A stretch of DNA of 64,000 nt, taken from NCBI GenBank assembly GCA_947254205.1, contig CAMYCE010000001.1:62001-126000 (forward strand), given 5' to 3'. Below the pieces are notes generated by a model, which worked only from the letters and a program-made list of their open reading frames with translations, was not told where the DNA came from and did no database searches. How positions within the stretch are numbered: position 1 is the first letter of the stretch; every line of letters begins with the position of its first letter. This stretch comes from an uncultured Prevotellaceae bacterium. Its GTDB lineage: Bacteria > Bacteroidota > Bacteroidia > Bacteroidales > Muribaculaceae. Shown here one piece after another: positions 55,301 through 63,183 of the stretch. The position numbers were made by a program, and so were the translations under genes.

Positions 55301-55859
55301 CATCACAGCCACCGACAACATGGCCATCAACAGCCAAACCGTGTCGCCAGGCAATGCCATGACCCTCATTCTCGATGGAGGCAAAAACAACTATCAAGGT
55401 GTTGCCAACTTTGCTACCATTGAAAATAGCGGCAAGAGCATGAGCTTGGCCATGCCCATGAGCAATCTCGAGCCCGGCAAGCACACCATCACATTTAGCC
55501 TGTGTGATGCCACCGGAAACTCTGCCAGCAAGACCATCGCATTCATTGTGGGACCTACCAGCAAAGCCCAACTCGATGTCGAAGAAACTCCTGCTATCGA
55601 CCAAGCCACATTCACCATCGACCACCAATTGGCAACCACTCCCAACATGACAGTGAAAGTGACCGATGCCAGCGGAAAACTGCTGTGGAGCAAAACCACA
55701 AGCACTTTCCCCTTGGTGTGGGACCTCAAAGACAACTCTGGCAAGAAGCTCACCCCGGGTTTATATAAATACTTCGGCACCTATGAGGCAGGAGAAGAAT
55801 ATGGAGGCACAAGCATAGGCAACCTCATTGTGATCGACAACTACAAAAGCAACAAGTAG
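52383..55859 (+). CDS. PorU-like type IX secretion sortase, copy 2
   Basis: 1158 residues. Signal peptide (about 1-25, NSLQA). The N-terminal SKLATGKWVKIKIPASGVYQL parallels copy 1. The C25 domain has His661 in YVGHAGATG and Cys695 in TTACCDVARYD, again 34 residues apart. The C-terminal part ends in a FlgD-like module (VKVTDASGKLLWSK, TFPLVWDLKDNSGKKL, GLYKYFGTY). Catalytic residues seem intact, so it is either a second active sortase, perhaps for a different group of cargo, or a cargo protease related to sortase. Which copy is the real PorU cannot be settled from sequence. It lies at the end of the rex cluster. Confidence 0.85.
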   Translation: MHTRHLLSILGLLILSWLSPNSLQAFNPSKYATTSKLATGKWVKIKIPASGVYQLTQQEVTNMGFSSLANVRIYGSGGYMLSEVLDGKAVDDLVQVPVYRSDDKLCFYAQGPVRFSFEGVDTKPHFTRNINAYSTHGYYFVTEGGPDLIVSIDAGTTPTTGMQLSNSYDYFYHERELYTPSYSGKQLLGENIKEVKRFDYHLPGLCPQQPIAVQTCLAVHVSDISISFVESILHPKGSSAKGDSAVFETRDARISYPSSAFVFYNTASPVAMVTPKTHNDYGQFEPAVLNRHGEIDWARLDYFILSYQHKNALSSGKNSQVRMGFANIKKTDRICIDNSTASNLIVWNIDKEGTPVQYQYSTNVDAQGHNIATLCPGIEKQSSQFIAFDPQGELLKIAGHEDVANQNIHGMADPSMIILTNSTLKAQAERIAKFHERKDGMTVHVLDEQQVFNEFSSGAPDAMAVRLMNKMFYDRNPLKYKYFLMFGCGSFDNRGITTNKAHRIITFENTISNNEDHSYVSDDFFAMLDDNSGNDIPASSMCLGVGRIPSASPQEAKSDVDKLLNYINNPDYGVWRNNVMLTADQGDKNLHIFQAEGIANLLDTTLVTGMFADKAYVPMFPKASNLTEPGITEQNRTAIEARNHMIEMLKAGQYFSTYVGHAGATGFTKTSNMWKNSDVTSITYQHQPIATTACCDVARYDSDHRGIAETMFHARNGGAIALFTSSRQVYATNNDLLNNLFIKNLFSFNKTGKMPRLGDAYMIAKQPKNTGGLSDSEFNRNKMSFFLLGDPAMAINYPKPFIKIVKINNANVEHNQPTSTRALQTLTIEGEVRESDKKMIDKDFNGDVYVSLYDKAEKYLDVKYASITRTITYPRALLARVKARVNNGVFKINLTVPRHVQAQGATALLCAYAHQDNTEEMVNGRYEALTINPYSPAAITNPDNEAPAITSMYFNDESSFAEGETVSPNSTLYITATDNMAINSQTVSPGNAMTLILDGGKNNYQGVANFATIENSGKSMSLAMPMSNLEPGKHTITFSLCDATGNSASKTIAFIVGPTSKAQLDVEETPAIDQATFTIDHQLATTPNMTVKVTDASGKLLWSKTTSTFPLVWDLKDNSGKKLTPGLYKYFGTYEAGEEYGGTSIGNLIVIDNYKSNK

Positions 55860-55962
55860 ATTGTTGAGGAGTGAAGGAGACTGGAGTTAAAGGAGTTATG
55901 ATAGGGATAGTCCCTCCAACACTCTCTCATGCGTAATTTTTTTCCTGCTTTTTGATAAAAAT

Positions 55963-55993
55963 TTTGTCATTGAATTGAAAATTAGTATCTTTG
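55963..55993 (+). promoter_or_regulatory. Promoter for rplU-rpmA
   Basis: TTTG (55963-55966), exactly 19 bases, TATCTTTG (55986-55993), then CAGTCG. The predicted leader is about 85 bases. Best-matching promoter in the window. Confidence 0.85.
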
Positions 55994-56081
55994 CAGTCGA
56001 ATTTTCCGAAAGGCTCGACAAAGTGCAATTCTGCTAATGGATTGCCGCCGCACGGTTTAACTTGTAATATACAATGAATTA

Positions 56082-56399
56082 ATGTACGCAATTGTAGAAA
56101 TTCAAGGACAACAATTCAAAGCCGAAGCCGGCAAGAAATTGTTTGTTCATCACATGGACGAGAAGAATGAAGGCGATTCAGTAGAATTTGACAAAGTTCT
56201 CCTCATCGATGCCGATGGTGCAGTAAAAGTGGGTGCACCCACTGTAGAAGGTGCAAAAGTAGTGTGTGAAGTGAAAACTCCACTCGTGAAAGGTGAACAC
56301 GTGATTGTGTTCAAGAAACGTCGTCGCAAAGGCTATCGTCGCTTGAATGGTCACCGCCAACAATTCACCGAACTCGTGATTAAAGAAGTAATTGCTTAA
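56082..56399 (+). CDS. rplU: 50S ribosomal protein L21
   Basis: 105 residues, typical of bL21. It starts [17 protein letters not shown]. The basic C-terminal segment [18 protein letters not shown] binds 23S rRNA. rpmA follows after 22 bases, the usual order. Confidence 0.97.
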   Translation: MYAIVEIQGQQFKAEAGKKLFVHHMDEKNEGDSVEFDKVLLIDADGAVKVGAPTVEGAKVVCEVKTPLVKGEHVIVFKKRRRKGYRRLNGHRQQFTELVIKEVIA

Positions 56400-56421
56400 C
56401 CCCTAAAAATTTTAACAGATT

Positions 56422-56691
56422 ATGGCACATAAAAAAGGTCAAAGTAGTACCAAGAACGGCCGCGAGTCTCATAGCAAACGTCTCGGCGTTAAACTTTTTG
56501 GTGGTCAATTTGCTAAAGCAGGTAACATCATTCGCCGTCAACGTGGCACAGTAAATCGTCCTGGCGTGAACGTGGGCATGGGTAAAGACCACACCCTCTA
56601 TGCACTTGTTGACGGAACAGTAGAGTTCCAACAACGTGCAGGTCACACATTCATCAATGTGATTGCTGCCGAAGAAAAAGAGCAAAACTAA
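56422..56691 (+). CDS. rpmA: 50S ribosomal protein L27
   Basis: 89 residues, starting [16 protein letters not shown] and containing [17 protein letters not shown]. It has no N-terminal extension that would need Prp-type cleavage. L27 supports peptidyl-transfer centre tRNA positioning. It is the second gene of the rplU operon, with a terminator about 75 bases later. Confidence 0.97.
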   Translation: MAHKKGQSSTKNGRESHSKRLGVKLFGGQFAKAGNIIRRQRGTVNRPGVNVGMGKDHTLYALVDGTVEFQQRAGHTFINVIAAEEKEQN

Positions 56692-56765
56692 GAGAAGCCC
56701 TATTCCTTGATTTGTTGCCGAGATAGTTTTAAACTCGCACAACAACAAGAAACAAAACACAAGAA

Positions 56766-56808
56766 GCAACCGCTCCAATGATTTGATGGAGTGGTTGTTT
56801 CTTTTTTT
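56766..56808 (+). terminator. Terminator of rplU-rpmA
   Basis: Stem CAACCGCTCCA/TGGAGTGGTTG (56767-56777, 56787-56797, one G-T pair), 9-base loop, then TTTCTTTTTTT. Confidence 0.88.
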
Positions 56809-56872
56809 GAGTGACGAAGTCAGGAAAAAGCCCTGCAGGAAAAATGGTGTAGCATAAATGAAATATTATTGC

Positions 56873-56880
56873 TAACTTTG
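56873..56880 (+). promoter_or_regulatory. -7 element for the first LRR protein
   Basis: TAACTTTG followed by CAGTTC. The ATG at 56905 is 24 bases further on. No good -33 match. Confidence 0.55.
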
Positions 56881-56904
56881 CAGTTCATTAGTAATGATAG
56901 AGTT

Positions 56905-58974
56905 ATGCCAAAATTTATATTCACCGCTGTTTTAGCTCTTATAGGGTTGCAAGCATGGGCCATTGAGGTTACCAATCAAGCCGGGTCGCTATCGGGTCGC
57001 ATCGGCAATCACGATATAACCTCGCTCACCATCAAGGGGACTCTTGATGCACGCGACTTCAAGTTTATAGCCGACAATCTCAACAAACTCGAAGATATAG
57101 ACCTCTCGCAAGCCACTATCATAGCCTATGGCAACAATGAGACGCCACTCTTTGCTTTAACTCTCAACTATGAAGCCCACACAATTCCCTGCTATAGCTT
57201 TTTTGGCATGAAGTTGAAGAGCATGAAGTTGCCCTCCAATCTTAAGGCGATTGGCAGTGGGGCTTTTGCAGGTTGTAGCAACCTCAACAACATTGTGTTG
57301 CCTGCCACAGTCGACTCTATAGCCCCTTATGCCTTCAATGCCACCGGGCTCACAAGCATTGCACTGCCTGCAAGCGTGAAAATTGCAGGCGATGGAGCTT
57401 TTGCCCACTGCCCCAATCTCGCCAATGCCACAGTGCCCAATGCCACACTGGGCGATGACTGCTTCATGGGCGACTCACGGCTCACGACCCTCACCATGGG
57501 CAGTGGCGTGACCAAGCTGGGCAATGGAGCATTGAAAGCGTGCACTGCGCTCAGCACAATTGAATTTACCGGCAAAATGTCCATTACCTCAATAGGAAAC
57601 GAAGCCCTGCTGGGCTGTGGCATCACAAACCTTGATTTCACGCCACTGCAGCAACTGGGTAGCATAGGCAACTGGGCCTTGGCCATGAACAGCGACTTGC
57701 AACAAGTGAAATTGCCCTCCACCATCAAGCATGTGGGCGATGGTGCTTTTTACTACAACAGCCAATTGTCGCAACTCAATTTGCCATCAAGCCTCAATCA
57801 CATGTCGGCCTACATGCTTGCAGGTTGCGAGGCCATGACAAGCGACAATATCGTGCCCAAAGGAATGACCATTATCGATGACTATGCCCTATACAACTGG
57901 AATCGTTGCCCAAGCATTGTGATTCCCTCTACAATCACCCACATTGGCACCCAAGCCATGGCAGGCATGACTGCACTCACGGGCATCAAAGCACTGCCCA
58001 CTATTGTGCCCACATTGGGTAGCGAAGTGTGGGCTGGCATCAACCCTCAAAAAGTGGTGCTCGACGTGCCACAATCGAGTGTTGCCCCTCTCTATGCCCA
58101 AGCCTTGCAATGGAAAGACTTTGCGTTGCGCGTTGCCTACATGCCGGGCGACGTGAATGAAGATGGCATTGTCGATGTGAACGATGCAACCACCCTCACC
58201 GACAAGATTTTGGGAGGCAGTCCATCGCCTTTCAACGCAGTGAATGCCGATATTGACAAAAATGGCATTTTTGACGCCGGCGACGTGGCCAACGCCATTG
58301 ACATCATGCTACAAGGCAAGGGTAACACCTCTCCCACCACACAAGCCACTACCGACAAGCTCACACTTGCCGACATCGCCATCAAGCCCGAAGAAACACA
58401 AGACATTGAAATCAAACTCAACAACAAGCAAAGCTATGTGACCCTGCAATTTGACCTCGTGATGCCACAAGGGTTGGAAATCGTGTCGGGCGAAATAGTG
58501 CCTGCCGAGCGAGTGGAGCAACACACTTTTGCCCATCGCCTGCAAGCCGATGGCAACACAACACGCATTGTGGGCTATTCAACCCAAGGCGCAACCATCA
58601 CAGGCCATGAGGGAGCTTTGCTCAAACTCAAAGTAAAAGCCGGTGCCACCCTTGCCAGGCAAAGCCCAATAAGCATAGCCAACGTGCTCTTTATCACGCC
58701 CGAGCTCAACAGAATGGAGGCTCAAGGCACAACAGCACAGGTCAACAACGTGAGTGGAGTCGACAACCTCACAGCCCACTACACACAAGTGTGGGTGCAA
58801 CAAGGCGTGCTCATCATCAAGAGCAATAGCCAAGCTACCGCCCAACTTGTGGCAATGAACGGCACAAGCCACCACCTCGACGTGAAAGCCGGCATCAACG
58901 AATATAGCGACCTCGGCACAGGCTTCTATGTGGTGAGGGTGAATGGCGAGAGCTTTAAAGTAGCGATTCCCTAA
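56905..58974 (+). CDS. BspA-type LRR surface protein with dockerin, copy 1
   Basis: 689 residues from ATG 56905; an in-frame TTG upstream would lie over the promoter. Signal peptide (about 1-20). LRR_5/BspA-type repeats (about 25-410; for example AIGSGAFAGCSNLNNIVLPA and SIGNWALAMNSDLQQVKLP). Then comes a dockerin-like pair of calcium loops (GDVNEDGIVDVNDAT and NADIDKNGIFDAGDV, about 418-475). A cohesin-like beta-sandwich follows (about 485-615), and the last 70 residues look like a T9SS tail (YTQVWVQQGVLIIKS ... GFYVVRVNGESFKVAIP). Surface protein, perhaps binding a host or glycan target. Copy 2 follows in tandem. Confidence 0.87.
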   Translation: MPKFIFTAVLALIGLQAWAIEVTNQAGSLSGRIGNHDITSLTIKGTLDARDFKFIADNLNKLEDIDLSQATIIAYGNNETPLFALTLNYEAHTIPCYSFFGMKLKSMKLPSNLKAIGSGAFAGCSNLNNIVLPATVDSIAPYAFNATGLTSIALPASVKIAGDGAFAHCPNLANATVPNATLGDDCFMGDSRLTTLTMGSGVTKLGNGALKACTALSTIEFTGKMSITSIGNEALLGCGITNLDFTPLQQLGSIGNWALAMNSDLQQVKLPSTIKHVGDGAFYYNSQLSQLNLPSSLNHMSAYMLAGCEAMTSDNIVPKGMTIIDDYALYNWNRCPSIVIPSTITHIGTQAMAGMTALTGIKALPTIVPTLGSEVWAGINPQKVVLDVPQSSVAPLYAQALQWKDFALRVAYMPGDVNEDGIVDVNDATTLTDKILGGSPSPFNAVNADIDKNGIFDAGDVANAIDIMLQGKGNTSPTTQATTDKLTLADIAIKPEETQDIEIKLNNKQSYVTLQFDLVMPQGLEIVSGEIVPAERVEQHTFAHRLQADGNTTRIVGYSTQGATITGHEGALLKLKVKAGATLARQSPISIANVLFITPELNRMEAQGTTAQVNNVSGVDNLTAHYTQVWVQQGVLIIKSNSQATAQLVAMNGTSHHLDVKAGINEYSDLGTGFYVVRVNGESFKVAIP

Positions 58975-59009
58975 ACACCAAGAGCAAGAAACTAATAGAA
59001 CTTCTATAA

Positions 59010-59054
59010 AATCGTGTTCCGGCCCAATGCAACGGGGCCGGAACACGATTTTTG
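59010..59054 (+). terminator. Strong terminator between the two LRR genes
   Basis: A 16-bp stem (59010-59025 with 59035-59050; AATCGTGTTCCGGCCC with its complement) has a 9-base loop and is followed by T. The left side is A-rich, so it could act in both directions. Confidence 0.9.
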
Positions 59055-59112
59055 ATATACTAATCTTGGAAAATATCCGTTCTATTCTAATAAGAATCAA
59101 AGATATTATCAC

Positions 59113-59120
59113 TAAATTTG
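59113..59120 (+). promoter_or_regulatory. -7 element for the second LRR protein
   Basis: TAAATTTG followed by TAATATAATC. The ATG at 59143 is 22 bases away. No TTTG at -33. Confidence 0.5.
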
Positions 59121-59142
59121 TAATATAATCAACGAAACTTCT

Positions 59143-61197
59143 ATGCACAAAATCATACTCTCCATCATAGTAGCTACTTTTGCGCTTGAATCATGGGCGA
59201 CCACCATAACCAACATTGCAGGCACACTGTCGCAACGCATTAGCGACCTCAACACCACCTCGCTCACTCTCAAGGGCACTCTCGATGCCCGCGACTTCAT
59301 GTTCATCGCCGAGAACCTCAACCAACTCTCCCACATCGACATGAAAGAGGCTTCTATCGTTGCCTATACAAATACCCAAGCCCCTCTCATTGGCAACCAA
59401 CAAGAATTTGAAGCTGCGACATTGCCTGCCACCTGCTTCATGGGCAAACCGCTCACACGGATTGTGTTGCCACAAGACCTCAAAACAATAGGCTTTGCCG
59501 CCTTTGCCGGTTGCAACAAGTTGCGATCGATAGAGTTACCTGCCACGCTCGATTCAATAGGGAGCTATGCTTTCACGGCAACAGCCCTCACCGAAGTTAA
59601 TCTGTCCCCCACTATCACCAAAATGGGTGAAGGAGCCTACTCGCAATGCAAAAGCCTCACCACTGCTGTCATAGCTCAAGCCCATGTGCCCACAGCAGCC
59701 TTTAAGGGCGATGAGAAACTGAGCCAAGTGGCCCTGTCGAGCAACGTGACAACTATCGGCGATCAAGCCTTTAGTGGTTGTACAGCTCTCCGTGGCATCG
59801 ACCTTGGCAATCAAAGCAAGCTACACAGCATTGGGCACGAAGCCTTTATCAACACATCGCTTGCCAATGCCAACTTGAGTGGCTTGCAGCACCTTAAAAA
59901 AGTGGGCGATTGGGCCTTTGCCAACACTCCCATCACCCAAATCAAGTTGCCTGCAAGCGTCGAGACATTGGGCGATGGCTCTTTTTATCAAGACTCAATG
60001 GTAAAAGACATTGCATTGCCCGGCCTTCTCACCTCGGTGGGCAACTTCATGCTGGCAGGACTTCAACATGTCAATAACATGGAGCTAAGCAACAACCTTG
60101 TTGCAATAGGCGACTATGCCTTCTACAACATGGCAGGAGTGCAACAGCTCAACTTGCCCTCAACGCTCAACTATATAGGCACTCAAGCCATGGCAGGCAT
60201 GACTGCACTCAAAACCATACATTCGCGTGCCTCGATTGCACCCGAATTGGGCGAGCAAGTGTGGGCTGGAATTGAGCAATCAAGAGTAGAACTCCAAGTC
60301 AACTCACAAGACTACCAAAAAGCCGACCAATGGCGAGAATTTGCCATTAGGCGCACCAACCTGCAAGGCGACGTGAACGACGATGGATTTGTAAACGTAG
60401 CCGACCTCGTGTCGATATTCAACTATCAGCAAGGCAAGAGCGCAGGCACCTTCATTTTTGACGTGGCCGACCTCGACAACAATGGCACTATCAACGACAA
60501 CGATGCCAAGCAATTGGGCAAAATGGCACTCACACAAGATCCTGCAATGGTGATGAAACCCGACATGGTGAGCACCGAAGACGAGTTGAGCATTGCCGAC
60601 ATTAAAATAGAGCCCGGAAAGACTTGTGAACTTGAACTAAAACTCAACAACACACTCAACTACACAGCCTTGCAATGCGACTTGCACCTGCCCAAAGGCA
60701 TGGAGATTGTGCCCGGTAGCATGGTCTCCACTCAGCGCACCAATGCTCATCAATTTGCTCCCCACACCAACCCACAGGCAACCACTCGCGTGCTGTGCTA
60801 TTCAAGCGCAACCAGTGAAATCGAAGCTGGCGATGGAAGCATCATGCGCTTGAAGGTGACAGCCAACGACAACCTCGACATGCGCTCCACCGTGATTATC
60901 GACAACATTGTTGTGGCTTGTGCCAATGGTGAGAGCTACTTTGCCGCTCCCACCACCGTGCAAGTGGCCAACACACTGGGAGTAGACAACATTGCAGCCA
61001 AAACCGCCCAAGTGTTGGTGCAAGGAGGCGTGCTCATCATCGAAAGCTACAAGGCCACCACAGCACAGCTTGTGACCCTGAGCGGCATGTCCACTCACCT
61101 CACCGTGCAATCCGGCCACAACCAATATAGCAATCTCAACTCTGGTATTTACATGATTCGCATCGATGGTGCGACCCACAAAGTCATCATTAAATAA
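59143..61197 (+). CDS. BspA-type LRR surface protein with dockerin, copy 2
   Basis: 684 residues, colinear with copy 1: signal peptide (about 1-20), LRR region beginning with SLTLKGTLDARDF (copy 1 SLTIKGTLDARDF), dockerin-like loops (GDVNDDGFVNVADLV, DLDNNGTINDNDA; about 407-465), a cohesin-like sandwich (about 475-610), and the same type of C-terminus (QVLVQGGVLIIES ... GIYMIRIDGATHKVIIK). It is separated from copy 1 by a strong terminator and its own -7 element. Its stop is immediately followed by the ATG of trmB, so an adhesin-like gene and a tRNA methyltransferase may share a transcript. Confidence 0.87.
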   Translation: MHKIILSIIVATFALESWATTITNIAGTLSQRISDLNTTSLTLKGTLDARDFMFIAENLNQLSHIDMKEASIVAYTNTQAPLIGNQQEFEAATLPATCFMGKPLTRIVLPQDLKTIGFAAFAGCNKLRSIELPATLDSIGSYAFTATALTEVNLSPTITKMGEGAYSQCKSLTTAVIAQAHVPTAAFKGDEKLSQVALSSNVTTIGDQAFSGCTALRGIDLGNQSKLHSIGHEAFINTSLANANLSGLQHLKKVGDWAFANTPITQIKLPASVETLGDGSFYQDSMVKDIALPGLLTSVGNFMLAGLQHVNNMELSNNLVAIGDYAFYNMAGVQQLNLPSTLNYIGTQAMAGMTALKTIHSRASIAPELGEQVWAGIEQSRVELQVNSQDYQKADQWREFAIRRTNLQGDVNDDGFVNVADLVSIFNYQQGKSAGTFIFDVADLDNNGTINDNDAKQLGKMALTQDPAMVMKPDMVSTEDELSIADIKIEPGKTCELELKLNNTLNYTALQCDLHLPKGMEIVPGSMVSTQRTNAHQFAPHTNPQATTRVLCYSSATSEIEAGDGSIMRLKVTANDNLDMRSTVIIDNIVVACANGESYFAAPTTVQVANTLGVDNIAAKTAQVLVQGGVLIIESYKATTAQLVTLSGMSTHLTVQSGHNQYSNLNSGIYMIRIDGATHKVIIK

Positions 61198-61968
61198 ATG
61201 GGAAAGAACAAACTCAAGAAATTTGCCGACATGGAGACGTTTCATTGCGTCTTTCAATTCCCGTTCTCGATAGCCGAGAACCAACCTATCCCCATCAAGG
61301 GCAACTGGAACAGCAACTATTTTCACAACAGCAACCCCATTGTGCTCGAATTGGGTTGTGGCAAGGGAGAATATGCCGTGGGGCTGGGCAAGCGATTTCC
61401 CAACAAAAACTACATTGGCGTTGACATCAAGGGTGCGCGCATGTGGACCGGTGCCAAGATGGTAGAAGAGGAACAACTCACCAATGTTGCATTCCTGCGC
61501 ACGAGCATCGAGATTATCGACCGCATGTTTGCCCCTGGCGAAGTGTCGGAAATATGGATCACCTTCCCCGACCCTCAAATGAAAAAGGTGAACAAGCGGC
61601 TCACCTCAACCCGATTCTTGAACAACTATCGCAAAATATTGAAAGACGGCGGATTGGTTCACCTCAAAACCGACAGTCCCTTTCTTTACACCTATACTCA
61701 TGCCCTTGTTGAGCTCAACCAATTGCCTGTGGAAGTAGACACCGGCGACCTCTACAACAGCAATCAGACCGATGAAATTTTGGGCATTAAAACCCACTAT
61801 GAGCGGCAATGGCTTGAACGTGGGCTCACCATCAAATACATCAAGTTTCACTTGCCCCACAACATCGAGTTGCAAGAACCCGACATTGAAATTGAGCCCG
61901 ACAGCTATCGCAGTTATGGGCGCGGAATCATTGAGATGCCACAGCTATTCAAGCCTCGCAAGCCGTGA
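61198..61968 (+). CDS. trmB: tRNA (guanine-N7-)-methyltransferase
   Basis: 256 residues. Methylates G46 of the tRNA variable loop using S-adenosylmethionine. Motif I is [10 protein letters not shown] (about 50), then [11 protein letters not shown], and the catalytic/tRNA region [11 protein letters not shown] (about 120). [13 protein letters not shown] follows. The start directly abuts the stop of the LRR gene (TAA-ATG, no gap), implying translational coupling or re-initiation. The mrp gene follows after 48 bases. Confidence 0.94.
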   Translation: MGKNKLKKFADMETFHCVFQFPFSIAENQPIPIKGNWNSNYFHNSNPIVLELGCGKGEYAVGLGKRFPNKNYIGVDIKGARMWTGAKMVEEEQLTNVAFLRTSIEIIDRMFAPGEVSEIWITFPDPQMKKVNKRLTSTRFLNNYRKILKDGGLVHLKTDSPFLYTYTHALVELNQLPVEVDTGDLYNSNQTDEILGIKTHYERQWLERGLTIKYIKFHLPHNIELQEPDIEIEPDSYRSYGRGIIEMPQLFKPRKP

Positions 61969-62016
61969 ACACACTTGCATTGCTCACACAACTCATTCAC
62001 TATAATATAGACTAAA

Positions 62017-63123
62017 ATGAAACAGACTTTATATCCTAATCTCATCTTAGATGCACTCAAAACAGTGCGCTACCCTGGCGCAGGCCAAGACATCGTGACC
62101 ATGGGCATGGTCGAAGACGACATGCGCATCGAGGGCAACAAAGTGTCGTTCTCGCTCATGTTTGACAAGCCCACCAACCCCTTCATCAAGTCGCTGGTGC
62201 GTGCCTCCGAGGTCGCTATCACATCGCATGTGGGCGACCATGTTGAAATCAAAGGCAACATTGCCGTTAAAACCCGTGTTGCCCCCAAACCCAAAGCCGA
62301 GAATCCACTGCCGGGCGTGAAAAACATCATTGGCGTGTCGTCGGGCAAAGGCGGTGTGGGCAAGTCGACCGTGGCCAGCAACCTTGCCGTTTCGTTGGCT
62401 CAGCTGGGCTACAAAGTGGGACTGCTCGATGCCGACATTTTTGGTCCCAGCGTGCCCAAAATGTTTGGCGTTGAAGACCAGCAACTCTACATGGAAGAAA
62501 TTGATGGCAAAAACAAGATTTTACCAGCCGAGAAATATGGTGTGAAACTGCTTTCAATTGGCTTTGTGGTCGATAAAGAAAAAGCAGTGTTGTGGCGTGG
62601 AGCCATGGCAAGCGGTGCTCTCAAGCAACTCATTGCCGATGCCAATTGGGGCGAGCTCGACTACTTCGTCATCGACATGCCCCCGGGCACAAGCGACATT
62701 CACCTCACACTGGTGCAAACTTTGGGCATCACCGGCGCGATTGTGGTGACAACCCCTCAAGAAGTGGCTCTTGCCGATGCACGCAAGGGCATCAGCATGT
62801 TTTTGGGCGAGCAAGTCAATGTGCCCGTACTGGGCATTGTCGAAAACATGTCGTGGTTCACGCCTGCTTCTCACCCCGACGAGAAATATTTCATTTTTGG
62901 CAAAGATGGAGGCAAAAAACTTGCCGAAACCTTAGGCGTGAAACTGCTTGGGCAAGTGCCCCTTGTGGCAGGCATTTGCAAGGGTGGCGACGATGGCGTG
63001 CCCGTGACGTTGCAAAACAGCGTGTCGGGCAAGTCGTTTATTGAGCTGGCCAGGACTGTGGTTGAAGCTGTTGATGAGCGCAACCAAGCCCTGCCACCCA
63101 CTCAGCGCGTGCACACCCACTAA
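62017..63123 (+). CDS. Mrp/ApbC/NBP35-type Fe-S cluster carrier ATPase
   Basis: 368 residues. An N-terminal DUF59/MIP18-like domain (about 1-80) precedes a deviant Walker A in GKGGVGKST (about 110-118). DADIFGPSVPKMFG and VIDMPPGTSDIHLT are the other nucleotide motifs. The class scaffolds and hands over Fe-S clusters. The CxxC pair seen near this position in many proteobacterial Mrp proteins is not present; WFTPASHPDEKYFIFG stands in its place, which I recall as normal for Bacteroidetes. It probably forms a unit with trmB and the M48 gene. Confidence 0.93.
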   Translation: MKQTLYPNLILDALKTVRYPGAGQDIVTMGMVEDDMRIEGNKVSFSLMFDKPTNPFIKSLVRASEVAITSHVGDHVEIKGNIAVKTRVAPKPKAENPLPGVKNIIGVSSGKGGVGKSTVASNLAVSLAQLGYKVGLLDADIFGPSVPKMFGVEDQQLYMEEIDGKNKILPAEKYGVKLLSIGFVVDKEKAVLWRGAMASGALKQLIADANWGELDYFVIDMPPGTSDIHLTLVQTLGITGAIVVTTPQEVALADARKGISMFLGEQVNVPVLGIVENMSWFTPASHPDEKYFIFGKDGGKKLAETLGVKLLGQVPLVAGICKGGDDGVPVTLQNSVSGKSFIELARTVVEAVDERNQALPPTQRVHTH

Positions 63124-63183
63124 TATAGTGGTCCTTTTGATTTAAAAACTAAAATAACTATATTTTTTTATATTCTACAAAAA

